Source of the DNA: Piliocolobus tephrosceles
Taxonomy: Eukaryota > Chordata > Mammalia > Primates > Cercopithecidae
NCBI RefSeq assembly: GCF_002776525.5
Contig: NC_045436.1
Span: forward strand, 164,376,756-164,440,755
DNA length: 64,000 bases
Direction: 5' to 3'
The position numbers and the translations under genes are program-made. Positions within the stretch are counted from its first letter, which is position 1; each line of letters opens with the position of its first letter. Shown piece after piece: positions 11,301-21,985 of the stretch. Under the pieces are notes generated by a model. The model ran no database searches. It was not told the DNA's origin and saw nothing but the letters and a program-made list of their open reading frames with translations.

Positions 11301-11724
11301 ATCATTAAGGGCTCTTTTAGGTTAGCGATCATGAAGTTAATGTGAGACCTGTCGTCATGGCTGTGTGATTTAAGCACACTACTGCTTTTCCTACTATACC
11401 TCTTGCCAACCATCCAAAACTCTTTATGAAGTAGTCACTGATTTCAGTCTTAGGTGGGAACTATTAGGTAGGACATTGACATGGTTCAGTTTACATCAAA
11501 AAAGTGTTACCATGGCATCAGTATACAAGATGGATTCATAGGGAATAAGACGGAGGGCAAGAACGTAGCTAACAGGCTACTGAGACGGTCAGACAAAAAC
11601 CGATGGTCATGATTAGAGATTCTTTCATTTTTTTTGTGTATGTCTATATGTGGTTCAGAGAATGCCATGTTTGTGAAGGTATTCTTTTTTTCCATAGAGC
11701 AATGATGGACTACATTTCCAGCAG

Positions 11725-11771
11725 TCCTCTATATCACATGGCTTTGGCATTTGCTTTTTGATAGTAACCCT
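11725..11771 (+). repeat. 47-bp direct repeat, copy 1
   Basis: Begins TCCTCTATATCACATGG and ends TTTGATAGTAACCCT. The second copy, 884 bp downstream, differs only by A to G at the seventh base. Confidence 0.9.
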
Positions 11772-12608
11772 GTTCTGGGACTGCCATATGCCAGCTCTGC
11801 ATACCCTCACTTCTTCCATCTGCCCATACTCTCTAGAAGAGATAGATCTGCGGGAAAGAGGGATTCTGGCCAGGGAGTGTGATTTTTATTTGCATGACTG
11901 AACGCATATTGCATTGCTTACACTTCTACTCTTTTCTAGTCCCACCACTCCCCAGTACCAGAAGAGCTATGTTATTAAGAGGAAGACACTTCTGACTGTT
12001 TTATGGATGGAGAAGCTCAGAAGATGAGGAATTGAGACAATGAATGAGGTTGAAGGATTCTCTGAAAATATTGCTCACTGAGAATTAGGAGCTGGATATT
12101 TGATTTTTCACCTCATTTTGGAAAAATTGTGAAATACAGAGCTGGCATGCTAAAAGGCATTAAACCTGGCAGGAAGGTAAAGAGAAAGAGCCAGCAAGCC
12201 GCCAACAAGGAATTAAAAGAGATCATGGAATACAGCCCAGAGCTCTACTAGGCTGTTAGGGGCGGTCCCGGAGAAGAAGCAGCAGATGACAAATGATCAT
12301 AAGCTGAGACCTGATTTATTCGGTAGGAAATGAAGATGGTAGCAAAGGAAGAAATCTAGACTCCACTAAATGAAAGATTTCCTCAGTAAAGCAGACAGTA
12401 AAATGGAAGGAGAGTGAAAAAGGAAAAGTTAGATACAATGGATATTTTTTTTTTCCCACAACTGAAGAGGATATGTGCAAGGGCCACCAAAGATCTTCAG
12501 ATTCAGAATTTGCCTCATTTAAAATGTTCCATCAGAGAAGATGTGAAAACAGCTCAAGATAACCTGGAGCCCAGGGTGACCCGGCGGTGAAATACGAAGT
12601 CCCAGCTG

Positions 12609-12655
12609 TCCTCTGTATCACATGGCTTTGGCATTTGCTTTTTGATAGTAACCCT
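12609..12655 (+). repeat. 47-bp direct repeat, copy 2
   Basis: Begins TCCTCTGTATCACATGG and ends TTTGATAGTAACCCT. The match stops sharply at both ends and there is no poly-A, so this is not an obvious retrotransposon. Confidence 0.9.
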
Positions 12656-13254
12656 TGGAGTTCTTGGCACATCTTGGGATCTTTGGGCATCTGCAAATTC
12701 ATGCAGAGCACCCTAATCTGTAATTCATTCTGTAAAAAATTAGTTATAATTTTGTAATGGAACAACTCATTTGGCTATGTGAGCATAGTGGGAACCACCC
12801 AGCAATAGTCAAGAAGAGCAAATCTACATGGAGCTGTAGAGGCTGGATCAGGCTAGCTGATCCCACAAATAAGGGACTTACTGGACAAACCAATTTTTCT
12901 TCGATGTTGATTCAAACATTTCTTTAAGACATGCATTTTAAAATGTTTACATATTTATTGTCATGCATCTTATAAATCATGAAATAAGTTCACCACGTCT
13001 GTGACTTTATGGATATAATTACTAGGGCCAGACATAAAAAAAGAGTTGATTTAAAGAAATATAAAGTAAGAAAATATATAGGTGGGTAGTACATTGATAT
13101 GATAAAAATTGGACCAAAGCGAATAATGTAACTGTATTCCTAACTATGAGTAACAGCAAAGCAAGGAAGAGTTGCCTCAATATAGTGAGACAATGTGCCG
13201 TCATTCAAACGCGCTTAGACTGGTAGGATATGTACACAAATCTTGATCGACTTC

Positions 13255-13375
13255 AAAGAGGCAGTCTGGTGAACTGGAAAGGATAAGGAATTTAGGGGCA
13301 GATGGCTTGCTCTGCCGCTATTTTTGCTGTATGGATCTGGGGAAATTACTTAATGTCCCTGTAACTGGCAGAGTT
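13255..13375 (+). mobile_element. MIR SINE fragment
   Basis: Sense MIR core: GAGGCAGTCTGGTGAACTGG, GCTTGCTCTGCCGCT, then GGGGAAATTACTTAATGTCC, the diverged form of the conserved GGGCAAGTTACTTAACCTC block. Confidence 0.7.
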
Positions 13376-13691
13376 TCTTTGTTTGAAGGTAAGACCATAT
13401 CAAGTGCTCAGCAAATGCTTTGCCCAGAGAAGACATAGAAGAAAGTCTTCCACCATTATTGCAGATATAAAAATGGAGTGGGTTTTCTTCTCTTTGTATT
13501 AAACAACAGATAATGAGACATTCAAAAGTTTGATGGGGAGATATGATGGAAGGAGGACTAGATACAGAATTAAAATATTTGAGTTTAATCTGCAGTGTCA
13601 AAGATTTCCACTTACTAAATGTTCAACTAAATTATCAGCTTAGCCAGTTCTCTCTGAATTCTAACTGTTAAGCATACACAATTGTATCTAA

Positions 13692-13725
13692 GTATGTGTG
13701 TGTGTGTGTGTGTATGTGTATAAAT
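13692..13725. repeat. (TG)n microsatellite
   Basis: About ten TG units with a flanking TATGTGTATA stretch. Confidence 0.9.
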
Positions 13726-13761
13726 ATCTGTAAGGTTATCACATTAATATGACTATACATA

Positions 13762-13830
13762 TATAGGGAGAGGAACAGAGAGTATGAGAAAGAAAGGGAG
13801 GGAAAGAGGAAAAGGAAAAAAAGGGTGTTG
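13762..13830. repeat. Purine-rich (GA/GGAAA) low-complexity tract
   Basis: A run of almost only A and G, from AGGGAGAGGAAC through AAAGGGAGGGAAAGAGG to GGAAAAAAAGGG. The strand asymmetry explains the Ser/Leu-rich minus frame that crosses it. Confidence 0.85.
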
Positions 13831-13834
13831 TAGA

Positions 13835-14010
13835 TAGAAACTTGGTTGAGGACTAGAAAACCTTGGTTCAATTCCTAGGCTTTATAACTGGAAAAAAAAA
13901 AAAAAAAAACTTCAGTTTCTTTATCTGTAAAATGAGTGCAATAGAACCTACATCACTGAATTTATCTGAAAAAATTACATATCTGTCTAACTATCATCTA
14001 TATATCTGTT
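13835..14010 (+). mobile_element. MIR SINE with internal A-run
   Basis: Sense MIR: AAAACCTTGGTTCAATTCCT, then 18 A residues (about 13891-13909), then TTCAGTTTCTTTATCTGTAA and ATGAGTGCAATAGAACCTAC. The A-run stands where the conserved CCTTGGGCAAGTTACTTAAC block should be. Confidence 0.82.
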
Positions 14011-14464
14011 GTATAAATCAAATGCTCAATTAAAGTCAGTCATATTTTACTTGCTTTCTATCACAACCAAGCCCTCTGCTGTGACCTAGTAAAGCATAGT
14101 TGAATTTAATAGCTCATGGATCCCTGGGTGCATTCAGAAAAGCAAAGCAAAGGAACGGTGAGTTTATAAAGTAATTGGAGACACTTTCTGAAAGACTGTG
14201 ATAGATGCCCTTTAGGGCCTTGCCTGGATCCTGTCTTCTTTATGAATTGGTCCCTATTTCACAGTTTTGGGCCCTGGACAGCTTGAAGCAAAGGGAGGAG
14301 AGCACAATTTGTTATTTTCCTACTTCTGATTGGGCCAGGTGTGGATATCTGACCCAAGTTAATCTAGCAAAATTCTCTTTCTCAGGAATCTGGAATTTGG
14401 AAAAGGACAGAATAAGAGCAATTTAATCTGACTCATATTAAGAGAGGCATAGAAAGCCTACTTC
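14011..14464. other. Unassigned DNA
   Basis: No repeat or exon recognised. The 73-codon frame at 14205-14426 has no visible domain. Confidence 0.4.
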
Positions 14465-14600
14465 CAGGTTGGCACTCTTGGGACCAGCTGACCTTGTTTG
14501 CCTGGGACTGAGGGATTCTCCAGAACTTGGTACTCTCAGTGCTGATACTAGGATGGTCCTGAGTAAACTAAAGCAGTTGGTCACCCTAGGAGCTAACCTG
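14465..14600. mobile_element. Possible ancient interspersed repeat
   Basis: The texture (GCCTGGGACTGAGGGATTCT, ACTCTCAGTGCTGATAC, GTTGGTCACCCTAGG) resembles a dispersed mammalian repeat I have seen but cannot name securely. Confidence 0.4.
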
Positions 14601-15154
14601 GTCTCTGCCCTACTCGAAGATTGTCCAAATCTTTCTTGGATTCTTACCCCTATATCTTTCCAATAAGTTGCATTTTAAAGCTTAAACTATTCAGAATTTA
14701 ACCAAAAGATTTTTTTTGGTGGTGCTATATCCAGCATGCTAAAGAAAAAAGAAAAAAACATGGAAAATAAGAGAGCATCAATATAAAATAGAAACTGTTT
14801 GCTAAAGCTGTCAACCTTGAATAAAATTCTTTATTGCCTCTAATATTTGTGCTAGAAAACTACTGCTTAGTTGCTCTTGCAAAATGGATGCCTTTTCTAA
14901 TGCTTCTTAATATCGGGTGAATTATGTTAGTAAGTTGAGAAGGATTATCTACTTACCCTGTTTGGAAAATTAACTCATTACCTTTGTTGCAGAAAGGGAT
15001 GAGGGTGTCTTAGCATATCAGAAGCATTTTACCCTGCAGTCAAGATGATGAATCAGGAATTCGATCCGACTGTGTCTCCAGTGAATTGCACTGTCAAATA
15101 ATGTTAACAGAACCAACTGAAGCCTCTCTCACGGCCTTCTCAAGCTTTTACATG
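14601..15154. other. Unassigned DNA
   Basis: Nothing recognised; short homopolymers only. Confidence 0.4.
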
Positions 15155-15450
15155 CCTTAGAATCTCTTAGAGAGTGAGTTAAACGTTTATTCTCCTGGGT
15201 CTCCTCCCCAGAGTTTCTGATTTACTAGGTCTGGAGTAGCGTACCCTAAATCTGCAGTCAATAAAGTTCCCTGGCTCCTTGCTAGTTAAAGCAGCTTGTT
15301 CAGCAGCATTGGCACCGTGGGGAGATTGTGAGAGAAGTAAAATCTTGGGCCACACCTTCAATTGTTGAATTAAAATGGGATTTTTAGCTTAATGATAGAG
15401 GTGCCTTACCCTGTGAGATTCTGAGGCAATGGTCTAAGAACCACATTGAC
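15155..15450. mobile_element. MER5-type hAT-Charlie relic, rearranged
   Basis: The left part contains CCCAGAGTTTCTGATTTACT followed by AGGTCTGGAGTAG, a MER5-like core in one orientation. The right part contains GCATTGGCACCGTGGGGAG and AATCTTGGGCCACACC, which read as the same core in the opposite orientation, and ends GGTCTAAGAACCACATTG, like a MER5 terminus. It is either two abutting copies in opposite orientation or one with an internal inversion. Confidence 0.65.
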
Positions 15451-15479
15451 AGAATATATTGTAGTTGGGCCAACTGTAG

Positions 15480-15705
15480 TAACAACAGTAGTTAATGATT
15501 TTGAGTGTCCATTAGGTTCCAAGGATTATTCCAATGCTTTCATATGGCTTAACTCAGTTGATCCTCCCAGCAAGCCTCAGAGGTCATTGTTTCGAGATGA
15601 AGAAACGGATGAAACTGCACATGTTCACCAGCTGGTGAACAGGACAGTGCTTTAAAGGCAGGCAGTCTGACCTTAGAGCTTAGGCGCTCAGCCATCACGC
15701 ACCAC
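15480..15705 (-). mobile_element. MIR SINE
   Basis: Antisense MIR: TAACTCAGTTGATCCTCCCA, GAAGAAACGGATGAAACTG, and GGCAGGCAGTCTGACC near the 5' end of the element. Longer and better preserved than most MIRs here. Confidence 0.8.
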
Positions 15706-15854
15706 TGCTTCCCTGGCAAAGGGAAGCTGAAAGGGGATGGGCCTTGCATTCATTTGGCAATTTAAGAAGACATACCTTGCCACCAGAAAATCAAACACTG
15801 TAAGGCAGCGTTTATTGTGTTGCTGATCACAAATGCCAGATCTGCTTTCTGGGG

Positions 15855-15955
15855 ATTCTTTGGGGTCTCAGTGCCCTCACATGTGTCACGTGGATAATCA
15901 TAGCTCGCCTCCAGCTCTGTGACGAGGCTTGAATGAGCTCCCTGAGGCAAAGGGC
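15855..15955 (+). mobile_element. Probable MIR fragment
   Basis: GTCTCAGTGCCCTCACATGT followed by GGATAATCATAGC resembles the CTCAGTTTCCTCATCTGTAA and GGATAATAATAG core of sense MIR. Short and diverged. Confidence 0.5.
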
Positions 15956-15994
15956 CAAGGGTGAGACTGGCATGAAGGACTCAAGGAAGGTTCA

Positions 15995-16225
15995 CATCCT
16001 GGAAAGAGTGAGGGTGTTGGAGTCTGGAGGCCTAGACGAGGCTTTCAGTTCTGCTGATCATTTAGTTCTCTGCAGAGACATCACCAAATTGTGCCTCACT
16101 TTCCTCACCTGTAATATGAGGTAAATAAAACCTATATTTTAAGATTGCTGGAGGAATGAGATTATGTCCACTAGGTACCAGACCTTCTAACTCTTTCATA
16201 TAAAGGGTTCAATAAATTGTTACTA
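15995..16225 (+). mobile_element. MIR SINE, near full length
   Basis: Sense order: a GGTGTTGGAGTCTGGAGGCC block, GTGCCTCACTTTCCTCACCT, TAATATGAGGTAAATAAAAC, a GGAGGAATGAGATTATGTCC block, and AGGGTTCAATAAATTGTTAC at the tail. Confidence 0.82.
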
Positions 16226-16229
16226 CTTT

Positions 16230-16850
16230 TGTTTTCCTGTCACAATCATTCTTTTCTGGAATTTTAAGTCATTATTCTCTTCCAGATAATTAAGTGTCAA
16301 CATTGGGAGGGATCTTAGATGCTTTAAATCTCACGCCCACATCCCTCCCCCTCAAGCCTGCTCACTCTATCAGACAGCTGACTCACACATTACTGTGAAA
16401 GAAATCTTCGCTTCCTAAACAAGGAGACCTTTCCTTTGAGCTTATAGTTCTAAAATGACTGGCCATAAGGCATTAGAAAATGATGTAACAATGGCTAAAA
16501 GGTGCCTAAACTATGGGTCGCCACAAATGTCTCATCTACTAAAAATCATTCCCCTTCTTGAATAAGTATATATCCAGAATGAAACAGGTTTATTACTATT
16601 ACTTAAAATAAAAACAAAAAAGTGCATTCCCTTTATTAAGGTGTACAGATTCTCTTTACCCTGAAAACTTGCCTGGTATTAAGTATTAGGAGGGACTTTT
16701 TCGAAAAGGACTTCTTTTTTTTCTTTTTCAGAGATAGCAGACAATGTGGCTTTCTTCCCATGCTCTGACTTCTTTGAAGAAACACTTCAACATGCAGGAC
16801 AAATAATAGTACTAATAATGGTGATGAAAACTTTAGCCATGGGTGTCATG
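16230..16850. other. Unassigned DNA, possible old SINE/L3 trace
   Basis: Around 16300-16365 a CATTGGGAGGGATCTTAGAT block is vaguely like very old CR1/L3-type repeats, but I would not name it. The rest shows nothing. Confidence 0.35.
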
Positions 16851-16854
16851 GTAG

Positions 16855-17085
16855 TAGTTACAATAGTAGTAACTGATATTTACCATGTGCTTATTTTTTG
16901 CTAGGGGTCGTTTTAAGTGCTTTACTTTTTCAGTTATTTGTCAGAACTACCCTATGAGGGACGTGTTATTATCTCCATTCAGGTTAAGTCATCTGAAACC
17001 ATGTAGTTGCTAAACATAGCCAGGACAGGAACCAAGGCAGTGTGATAACAGAGCCCAAGCCCCCAACCACTGAGCAGTGCCAATG
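16855..17085 (-). mobile_element. MIR SINE, near full length
   Basis: Antisense MIR: TGATATTTACCATGTGCTTA, a GTTTTAAGTGCTTTAC block, AACTACCCTATGAGGGACGT, TTATTATCTCCATTCAG, ending in an AACCACTGAGCAG block. Confidence 0.85.
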
Positions 17086-17889
17086 GTGGTAGGAAAGACT
17101 CAAACGTTTCCAGAAATTTCTACCCTTTACTCTCCAAGATTCTTTTCTCTTGGCAGCTTCTAACTTCCTTCTCCCACCTCCATGAAGGCAGGGTCTTGGA
17201 TATAAGATGCTTAGCTGTATGCTAGAAAATGACTATGGAAAGTAATGTGTAGAATTTACAATGCAGTGGTATCATTGGGGAGAATTCTTTTTATTTTCTT
17301 TTAAAATTCTAAATTCTGAAATTATCTGGCTTGTCTTCTTGTGTTGATAATCACAGATCCCCTCAGTGCCTAAGTCCCTGTGGGTTAAGTCAAGCAATTA
17401 GGGAGGCAAATTCTCCTTCCCAGCTTCTGGAAGGTTAGGAGGGGGAAAAAAAAAAACAGAACCCTTATTTTACTTATCTATCAGAATATAAAATTCTTAT
17501 TTCAGTTAAATAAGGTTTTGTAAGGAATAACATTATTTTCTTTTAAATGAATGAGAATTTCCAACCATCTTGAATGTTCAGATGTCCTAAGAATTATTTT
17601 CTTCTAGTTTCCTTTTCCTTAAATCCTAATTTGACTTTGGGCTTGAAAATGGACTTGAAGCCTATTTGGTATGTTGTTACCAGCAAAGATGTTTTCAAAA
17701 TATTTTCTCACATGTCCTTTAGTGAAGATTACAGAGACTACCTTAAGGTAGTTTTGATTACTGTTACCACACCACTGATGTGTTTGGTAAAGCTTGGGAC
17801 TGTGTAGTGCAACTTCATTAAGGAAGCTTTCATCTGTCATTACGGGCAAAAACAATTTTTGGGTTATCTACAAAAATAAAAACAGCAGT
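17086..17889. other. Single-copy DNA
   Basis: About 0.8 kb with no recognisable repeat or exon. The overlapping 77- and 78-codon frames near 17574-17855 on both strands have no domain. Confidence 0.45.
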
Positions 17890-18075
17890 TACCACTAACT
17901 TCTATATGGCATGTTACAACTTAAAGGACATTCACATTTTTAATTCTTCAAACGACTTTGCAAAATAGGGATTAGTTTTGTTTCTCTTTTACAAATAAGA
18001 AAAATCAAGGGCAAAGAGCAAAATAGGCAATTAAGTTAGTGGAACCAAAATTCAAAACTCTTTTTTTTTTACTTT
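17890..18075 (-). mobile_element. Probable MIR SINE
   Basis: A TTCTTCAAACGACTTTGCAA block, CTCTTTTACAAATAAGAAA and AGTTAGTGGAACCAAAATTC follow antisense MIR order with heavy divergence. Confidence 0.6.
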
Positions 18076-18654
18076 AATCTCTTTTCATTACCCCCATGGA
18101 GTTGGATTCACTTGCATTGGAATATTTTCTGGGATATTGCGTCACCATGGATGTTTGAGTCTGTGATCATATTTTACAAATGGCATAAACCACTGTGTCT
18201 TACCGCTGACATTTCACCTTATGCTACTGCTATTCTCAGCCACAAAATGCCAGATGGGAAAGAGATCTTATTACTCATTACTCAGGAATGGCAATAACCA
18301 CAGAACAAAAACTAGCTTCAGATTAACAAAACCACTTGCTGTTATCACAGATCTAAGAAAATTCCCCCACTGCCTGTGACTAGGACATTGAATTTCCATT
18401 ACCCCATTTTTTTTTGTTGTTGTTTTCAATCTGTGAAACACCTCTGTTATCCAATTGCACATTCACTATTATGTCATCTTTGCTCTGTGTTTAAAACCAC
18501 ACATTTGTCCTTAAATCTGTAAGTAGAATATCTAAAGGTTAATGCCCTCAATTCTCACAATTGCAAATCCCAAATTATTTGTGATTTTCACATAACTATA
18601 CATGGTGATGGGCACATCATAGAATATCAATAAAATGTCTTCGTGAAAAATAAC
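18076..18654. other. Unassigned DNA
   Basis: No element named. The end (18595-18650, GGGCACATCATAGAATATCA then ATAAAATG) could be the tail of a sense MIR or L2. Confidence 0.4.
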
Positions 18655-18850
18655 TTACATTTGTAAGGAAATTAAATTTTTCAAAGTATCTGCATGTAAT
18701 TTTATCTGGTTCTTATAATACTTCCATAGATAGGCAAGGAAAATGTCAAACTTATTTTACAACTGAAGCACTGATATGTGAAGTGGCTTATCCAAAGCCA
18801 TTGAACTATCAGGTTTCTGATTTAGCACGCTAACCCAGATTGTCTAAATT
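18655..18850 (-). mobile_element. Probable MIR SINE
   Basis: Antisense: a GGTTCTTATAATACTTCC block, TTATTTTACAACTGAAGCAC, GTGGCTTATCCAAAGCCA (the CTTGCCCAAGGTCA block) and ACGCTAACCCAG. Confidence 0.65.
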
Positions 18851-18893
18851 CGAATATACTACAAGCTGTCTGCCTTTAAAATGCTGCCGTTGC

Positions 18894-18935
18894 TTTCTTC
18901 CTCTTCCTCTTCCTCTTCCTTCCCTTGTCCCCACC
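18894..18935. repeat. (CTTCCT)n hexanucleotide repeat
   Basis: Four tandem TTCCTC units followed by degenerate TTCC. Confidence 0.85.
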
Positions 18936-19576
18936 CTTTACTTCATCATCTTTTTTCATGGTCAGCAAAAATGCTGAACACCAGGAAAGACACACGCCTT
19001 CCTTATCTCAAGATATTTGCTACAGAAAGTCAAAAGTATTCTGGATTGTCTTTAAGATAGTTCTTTGGACTGGTCATTTATTCTTGTGAATTAAAAGGAA
19101 GATTTAAGTGGACAATCAGATTCACCGATCTCGCTTTACATTAATATTAATATTATTTGAGCTGAAATGAATTTTAAAGCAAATGCTTATTTCTTCACAA
19201 ATACTTATTTTTCACTGTAGTATAGTCAGAAGTGAGTTTGAGAACTCCATGGATTTACATTATCTGTTGGTTGTAAGAAAGATGATACTCCAGGTTTGTA
19301 TAATGAGAAAGTATTTTCTGAAGACTTTCTCGTCTAGATTAGGTATTATCTAATTTTCTTCCCTGGCATCCTTTGTTTCCCCGCTAGTAATAATTGTGGA
19401 ATTGTGTTTTAATAGTTCAACTACTGTTTTCCCAATCAAGAGGAAAGAACTCTGTAGGCTTGTTCTAAGTCTTCTTACTGTTGAATTTCTTGCACAGATC
19501 CTGGGGCTAATGTGTAAAAGAATGTTTGCTATTAAATAGACATATAAGAGGGTAGATGGATTTATACAGAGATGGA
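18936..19576. other. Unassigned AT-rich DNA
   Basis: No repeat or exon recognised. Contains TTAATATTAATATTA around 19140. Confidence 0.4.
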
Positions 19577-19609
19577 AGGTGGGTAGGTGGATGGATGGAT
19601 GGATGGAAT
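19577..19609. repeat. (GGAT)n tetranucleotide repeat
   Basis: GGTAGGTGGATGGATGGATG and a continuing unit. Probably variable in length. Confidence 0.85.
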
Positions 19610-19679
19610 ATAGATGGAGGGATGCACAAATTCTATGAGGATACACGGAAGGAAAATTTTTATTTGGTCACTCTAAAAC

Positions 19680-19800
19680 ATTTTGTGAGCACCTCTTATG
19701 TACCAGTACCACTATTCACGGCACTAGGGATACAGCAGTGAAAAACAAACAGACAAAAAAAAAAAATGCTGCACTTATGGAGTTTATATTATAATGGTGA
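19680..19800 (-). mobile_element. L2 3' end
   Basis: Antisense L2 tail: GTGAGCACCTCTTATGTACC, GCACTAGGGATACAGCAGTG, TATGGAGTTTATATTATAAT. Matches the reverse of the L2 3' UTR. Confidence 0.75.
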
Positions 19801-19973
19801 GGGAGACAAATCACTTTAAAAAGAGTAAAAAGTAGTATATATATGTATATATTTTCTTATTCTTAAAGCAATTTAAATATATGTGATCTGGAGACATGTG
19901 GAAAAAATAAAGGAAGAGAGGATATAGAAAGCATAAGTGAGTGTTGCAATTTTTTAAACAGTGCTTCTCACTA
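19801..19973. other. AT-rich spacer
   Basis: Contains a short TATATATGTATATAT palindrome-like stretch; no element recognised. Confidence 0.4.
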
Positions 19974-20020
19974 CATTAGTTTTCTGTGGCTGCTAAAACA
20001 AATTACTATAATATCATCAG
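19974..20020 (-). mobile_element. Stub of the 3' LTR of a MaLR element
   Basis: CATTAGTTTTCTGTGGCTGC is the same motif that opens the LTR at 21986. Only about 45 bp of this LTR remain before internal sequence begins, so the LTR is deleted internally. Confidence 0.6.
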
Positions 20021-21445
20021 CTCCAAAGTCCTAAATCTTATTATCTAATGATCTAAATTAGGTATGGGTGAGGCTCTAAATATGATCCATCCTGAGGCAA
20101 AATTCTCTTCTATCTCTGGAACTGTGAGACTAGAAAACATGTTACCAACATACAAATGGTGGGACTATCATAGGATCATGGTTAGAGGCATAAGATAACG
20201 GCTATAGGCATTCCTATTTTAAAAGAGAAAAAATAGGAGTTAAAGAAGAGTCACAAGCAATTTTAAAATTCAACCGAGTAAGCTCCATTAGTTTGTAAGG
20301 TCCGGGAATAACCCTCTGTGGCTCAAGGTTCTGCCCTTTCAGCCCCTGCCTCTGCTCTTTGGGCTGACACCAGCACCTTCTGGGCCCGGGCCCCTGACTG
20401 CTAGGCCTGCCACACCACAAAGCCCACTGCCACTTTTCTTCTTTTTTGAAGAATAGAAAATGTTTGCAGCTGAGTAATCATTTCAACCTGTTTCCTGCCT
20501 GTAGAATTTTGAAAGCCCAATAGCCTTCTTTCTTTTTGCCTTGTCTCTCTCCCTTTCAGTCCAGGCTGGCAATGTTTCTAATGGTATAATATTCTCAAAA
20601 ACTTGATGGACCTCCTATATATGTCAGGAGGATTTACATCATCAAACAAGAGGGTTCTCCCCAGATCTTTCCTGGATCACTGCCTCTCTATTTCTGACTT
20701 ATGCAGAGACATTTGAGTGGCTCCCTCAGCTATATGTCTAATCTCTTCAGCAGCAGTAAAATGGATGCCCCTCCCTACCTTTGGCCTTCTGTCCAGAGCA
20801 CAGTTTTCTGATACCGAATCTCATACTTTTAGCATTTTTTTGTATACTGGGTAGGCTGAGAATTTCCTGAATCATCCACTCTTGGTTTCTTTCTGCTTAA
20901 CAATTTCTTCCTCAACTTATTTCTTTCTTCTCTCATTTTACTATAAGCCACGAGAATAAATCAGGCCATATATTCAACAAGTTGCTTAGAGATATTCTCG
21001 GCTAAATATCTAAGTTTATAGTTTATAAGTTCTGCTTTCCAATTATGAAGGGCACAATTAGGCTCAGTTATCTGACAGTGTGTAACGTGGATTGCCTTTC
21101 CTCCGGTTTCCAGTAACATGTTCCTCATTTCCTTTTGAGCCCTTAAAAAAAGGCTTTAACTTTCATATTTGTACCAACAATCTGCTTATGACGATACATA
21201 GATATTCTCTAAGAAGCTAAAACCTTTCTCTATTGTACAGCTCACTTCCTCTCATCCCTTACTGGCAGAATCCTTAGCACTTATATTTCTACCAAAAATC
21301 TATTATAAGTAATCTAGACTTTTTATTTCATGCTTCTCAAAATTCTTCCAGCCTCCAACAATCTTTAAATTTCAAAGCTACTTCTTCACTTTTAGCTATT
21401 TGTTATAGCCACATCCTGCTTCCCAAAGCAGTATCAAAATACCTA
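20021..21445 (-). mobile_element. MaLR (MLT1/MST) internal region, antisense
   Basis: Matches the reverse of a MaLR internal region: AGGTATGGGTGAGGCTC and CATCCTGAGGCAAAATTC near the left, GGGCTGACACCAGCACCTTC near 20360, a CAGTAAAATGGATGCC block near 20754, TACCAACAATCTGCTTATGA near 21170, and TTCCAGCCTC then AAAGCTACTTCTTCAC at the right. MaLR elements are non-autonomous ERVL relatives; no gag, pol or env frame is visible. Confidence 0.72.
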
Positions 21446-21985
21446 CAGTAGTTCCCCTTATTCATTTTTCTCAGTTTCAGTTACCCATGGTCAACCTGTT
21501 CCAAAATATTACATGGAACATTCCAAAAATAACCAATTTGTAAGTATAAAGTTGCTTGCCATTCTTAGTAGCATAATGAAATCTTGTACAATCCCACTCC
21601 ATCCTGCCTGCGATGTGAATCATTCCTTTGTTAAAGGTATCCACGCTGTATAGCTACCTGCCTGTTAGTCACTTAGTAGCTCTCAGTTCAACCAGGTCAA
21701 CAGATCACAAGAAAAAAAGGGCGAATATAATATAATAAGATATTTTGAGAGAAAAAGCAAGATCACATTAACATAAATTTGATTACAGTGTATTATTATC
21801 ATTGTTCTACTTTATCAATTATTGGTGTTAATATCTTATGTACCTAAATTATAAATTAAACTTTATCATAGGCATGTATGCATAGGAATAAAACATTGTA
21901 TATATAGGATTTACTATTATCTGTGGTTCAGGCATCCACTAGGGGACTTGGAATGTATCCCCTGCAGATAAGGAAGTCACTACTA
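21446..21985. mobile_element. Tigger-type DNA transposon (TcMar-Tigger)
   Basis: The left end, CAGTAGTTCCCCTTATTC, and the right end, GGGACTTGGAATGTATCC with GATAAGGAAGTCACTACTA, are imperfect terminal inverted repeats. TA dinucleotides at 21444-21445 and 21986-21987 are the expected target duplication. Internal blocks GTTACCCATGGTCAACCTGT, GTATCCACGCTGTATAGCTA and GGTTCAGGCATCCACTAGGG are Tigger1/MER28-like. It is internally deleted and non-autonomous, with no transposase frame. Confidence 0.88.

Larger units (their letters stand above)
11301..13250. other. Unassigned DNA with an internal 47-bp copy
   Basis: No transposon recognised. Positions 11725-11771 and 12609-12655 are near-identical direct copies (one mismatch over 47 bp). 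The frames are short and lack domains. From 12900 to 13200 the DNA is very AT-rich. Confidence 0.5.
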
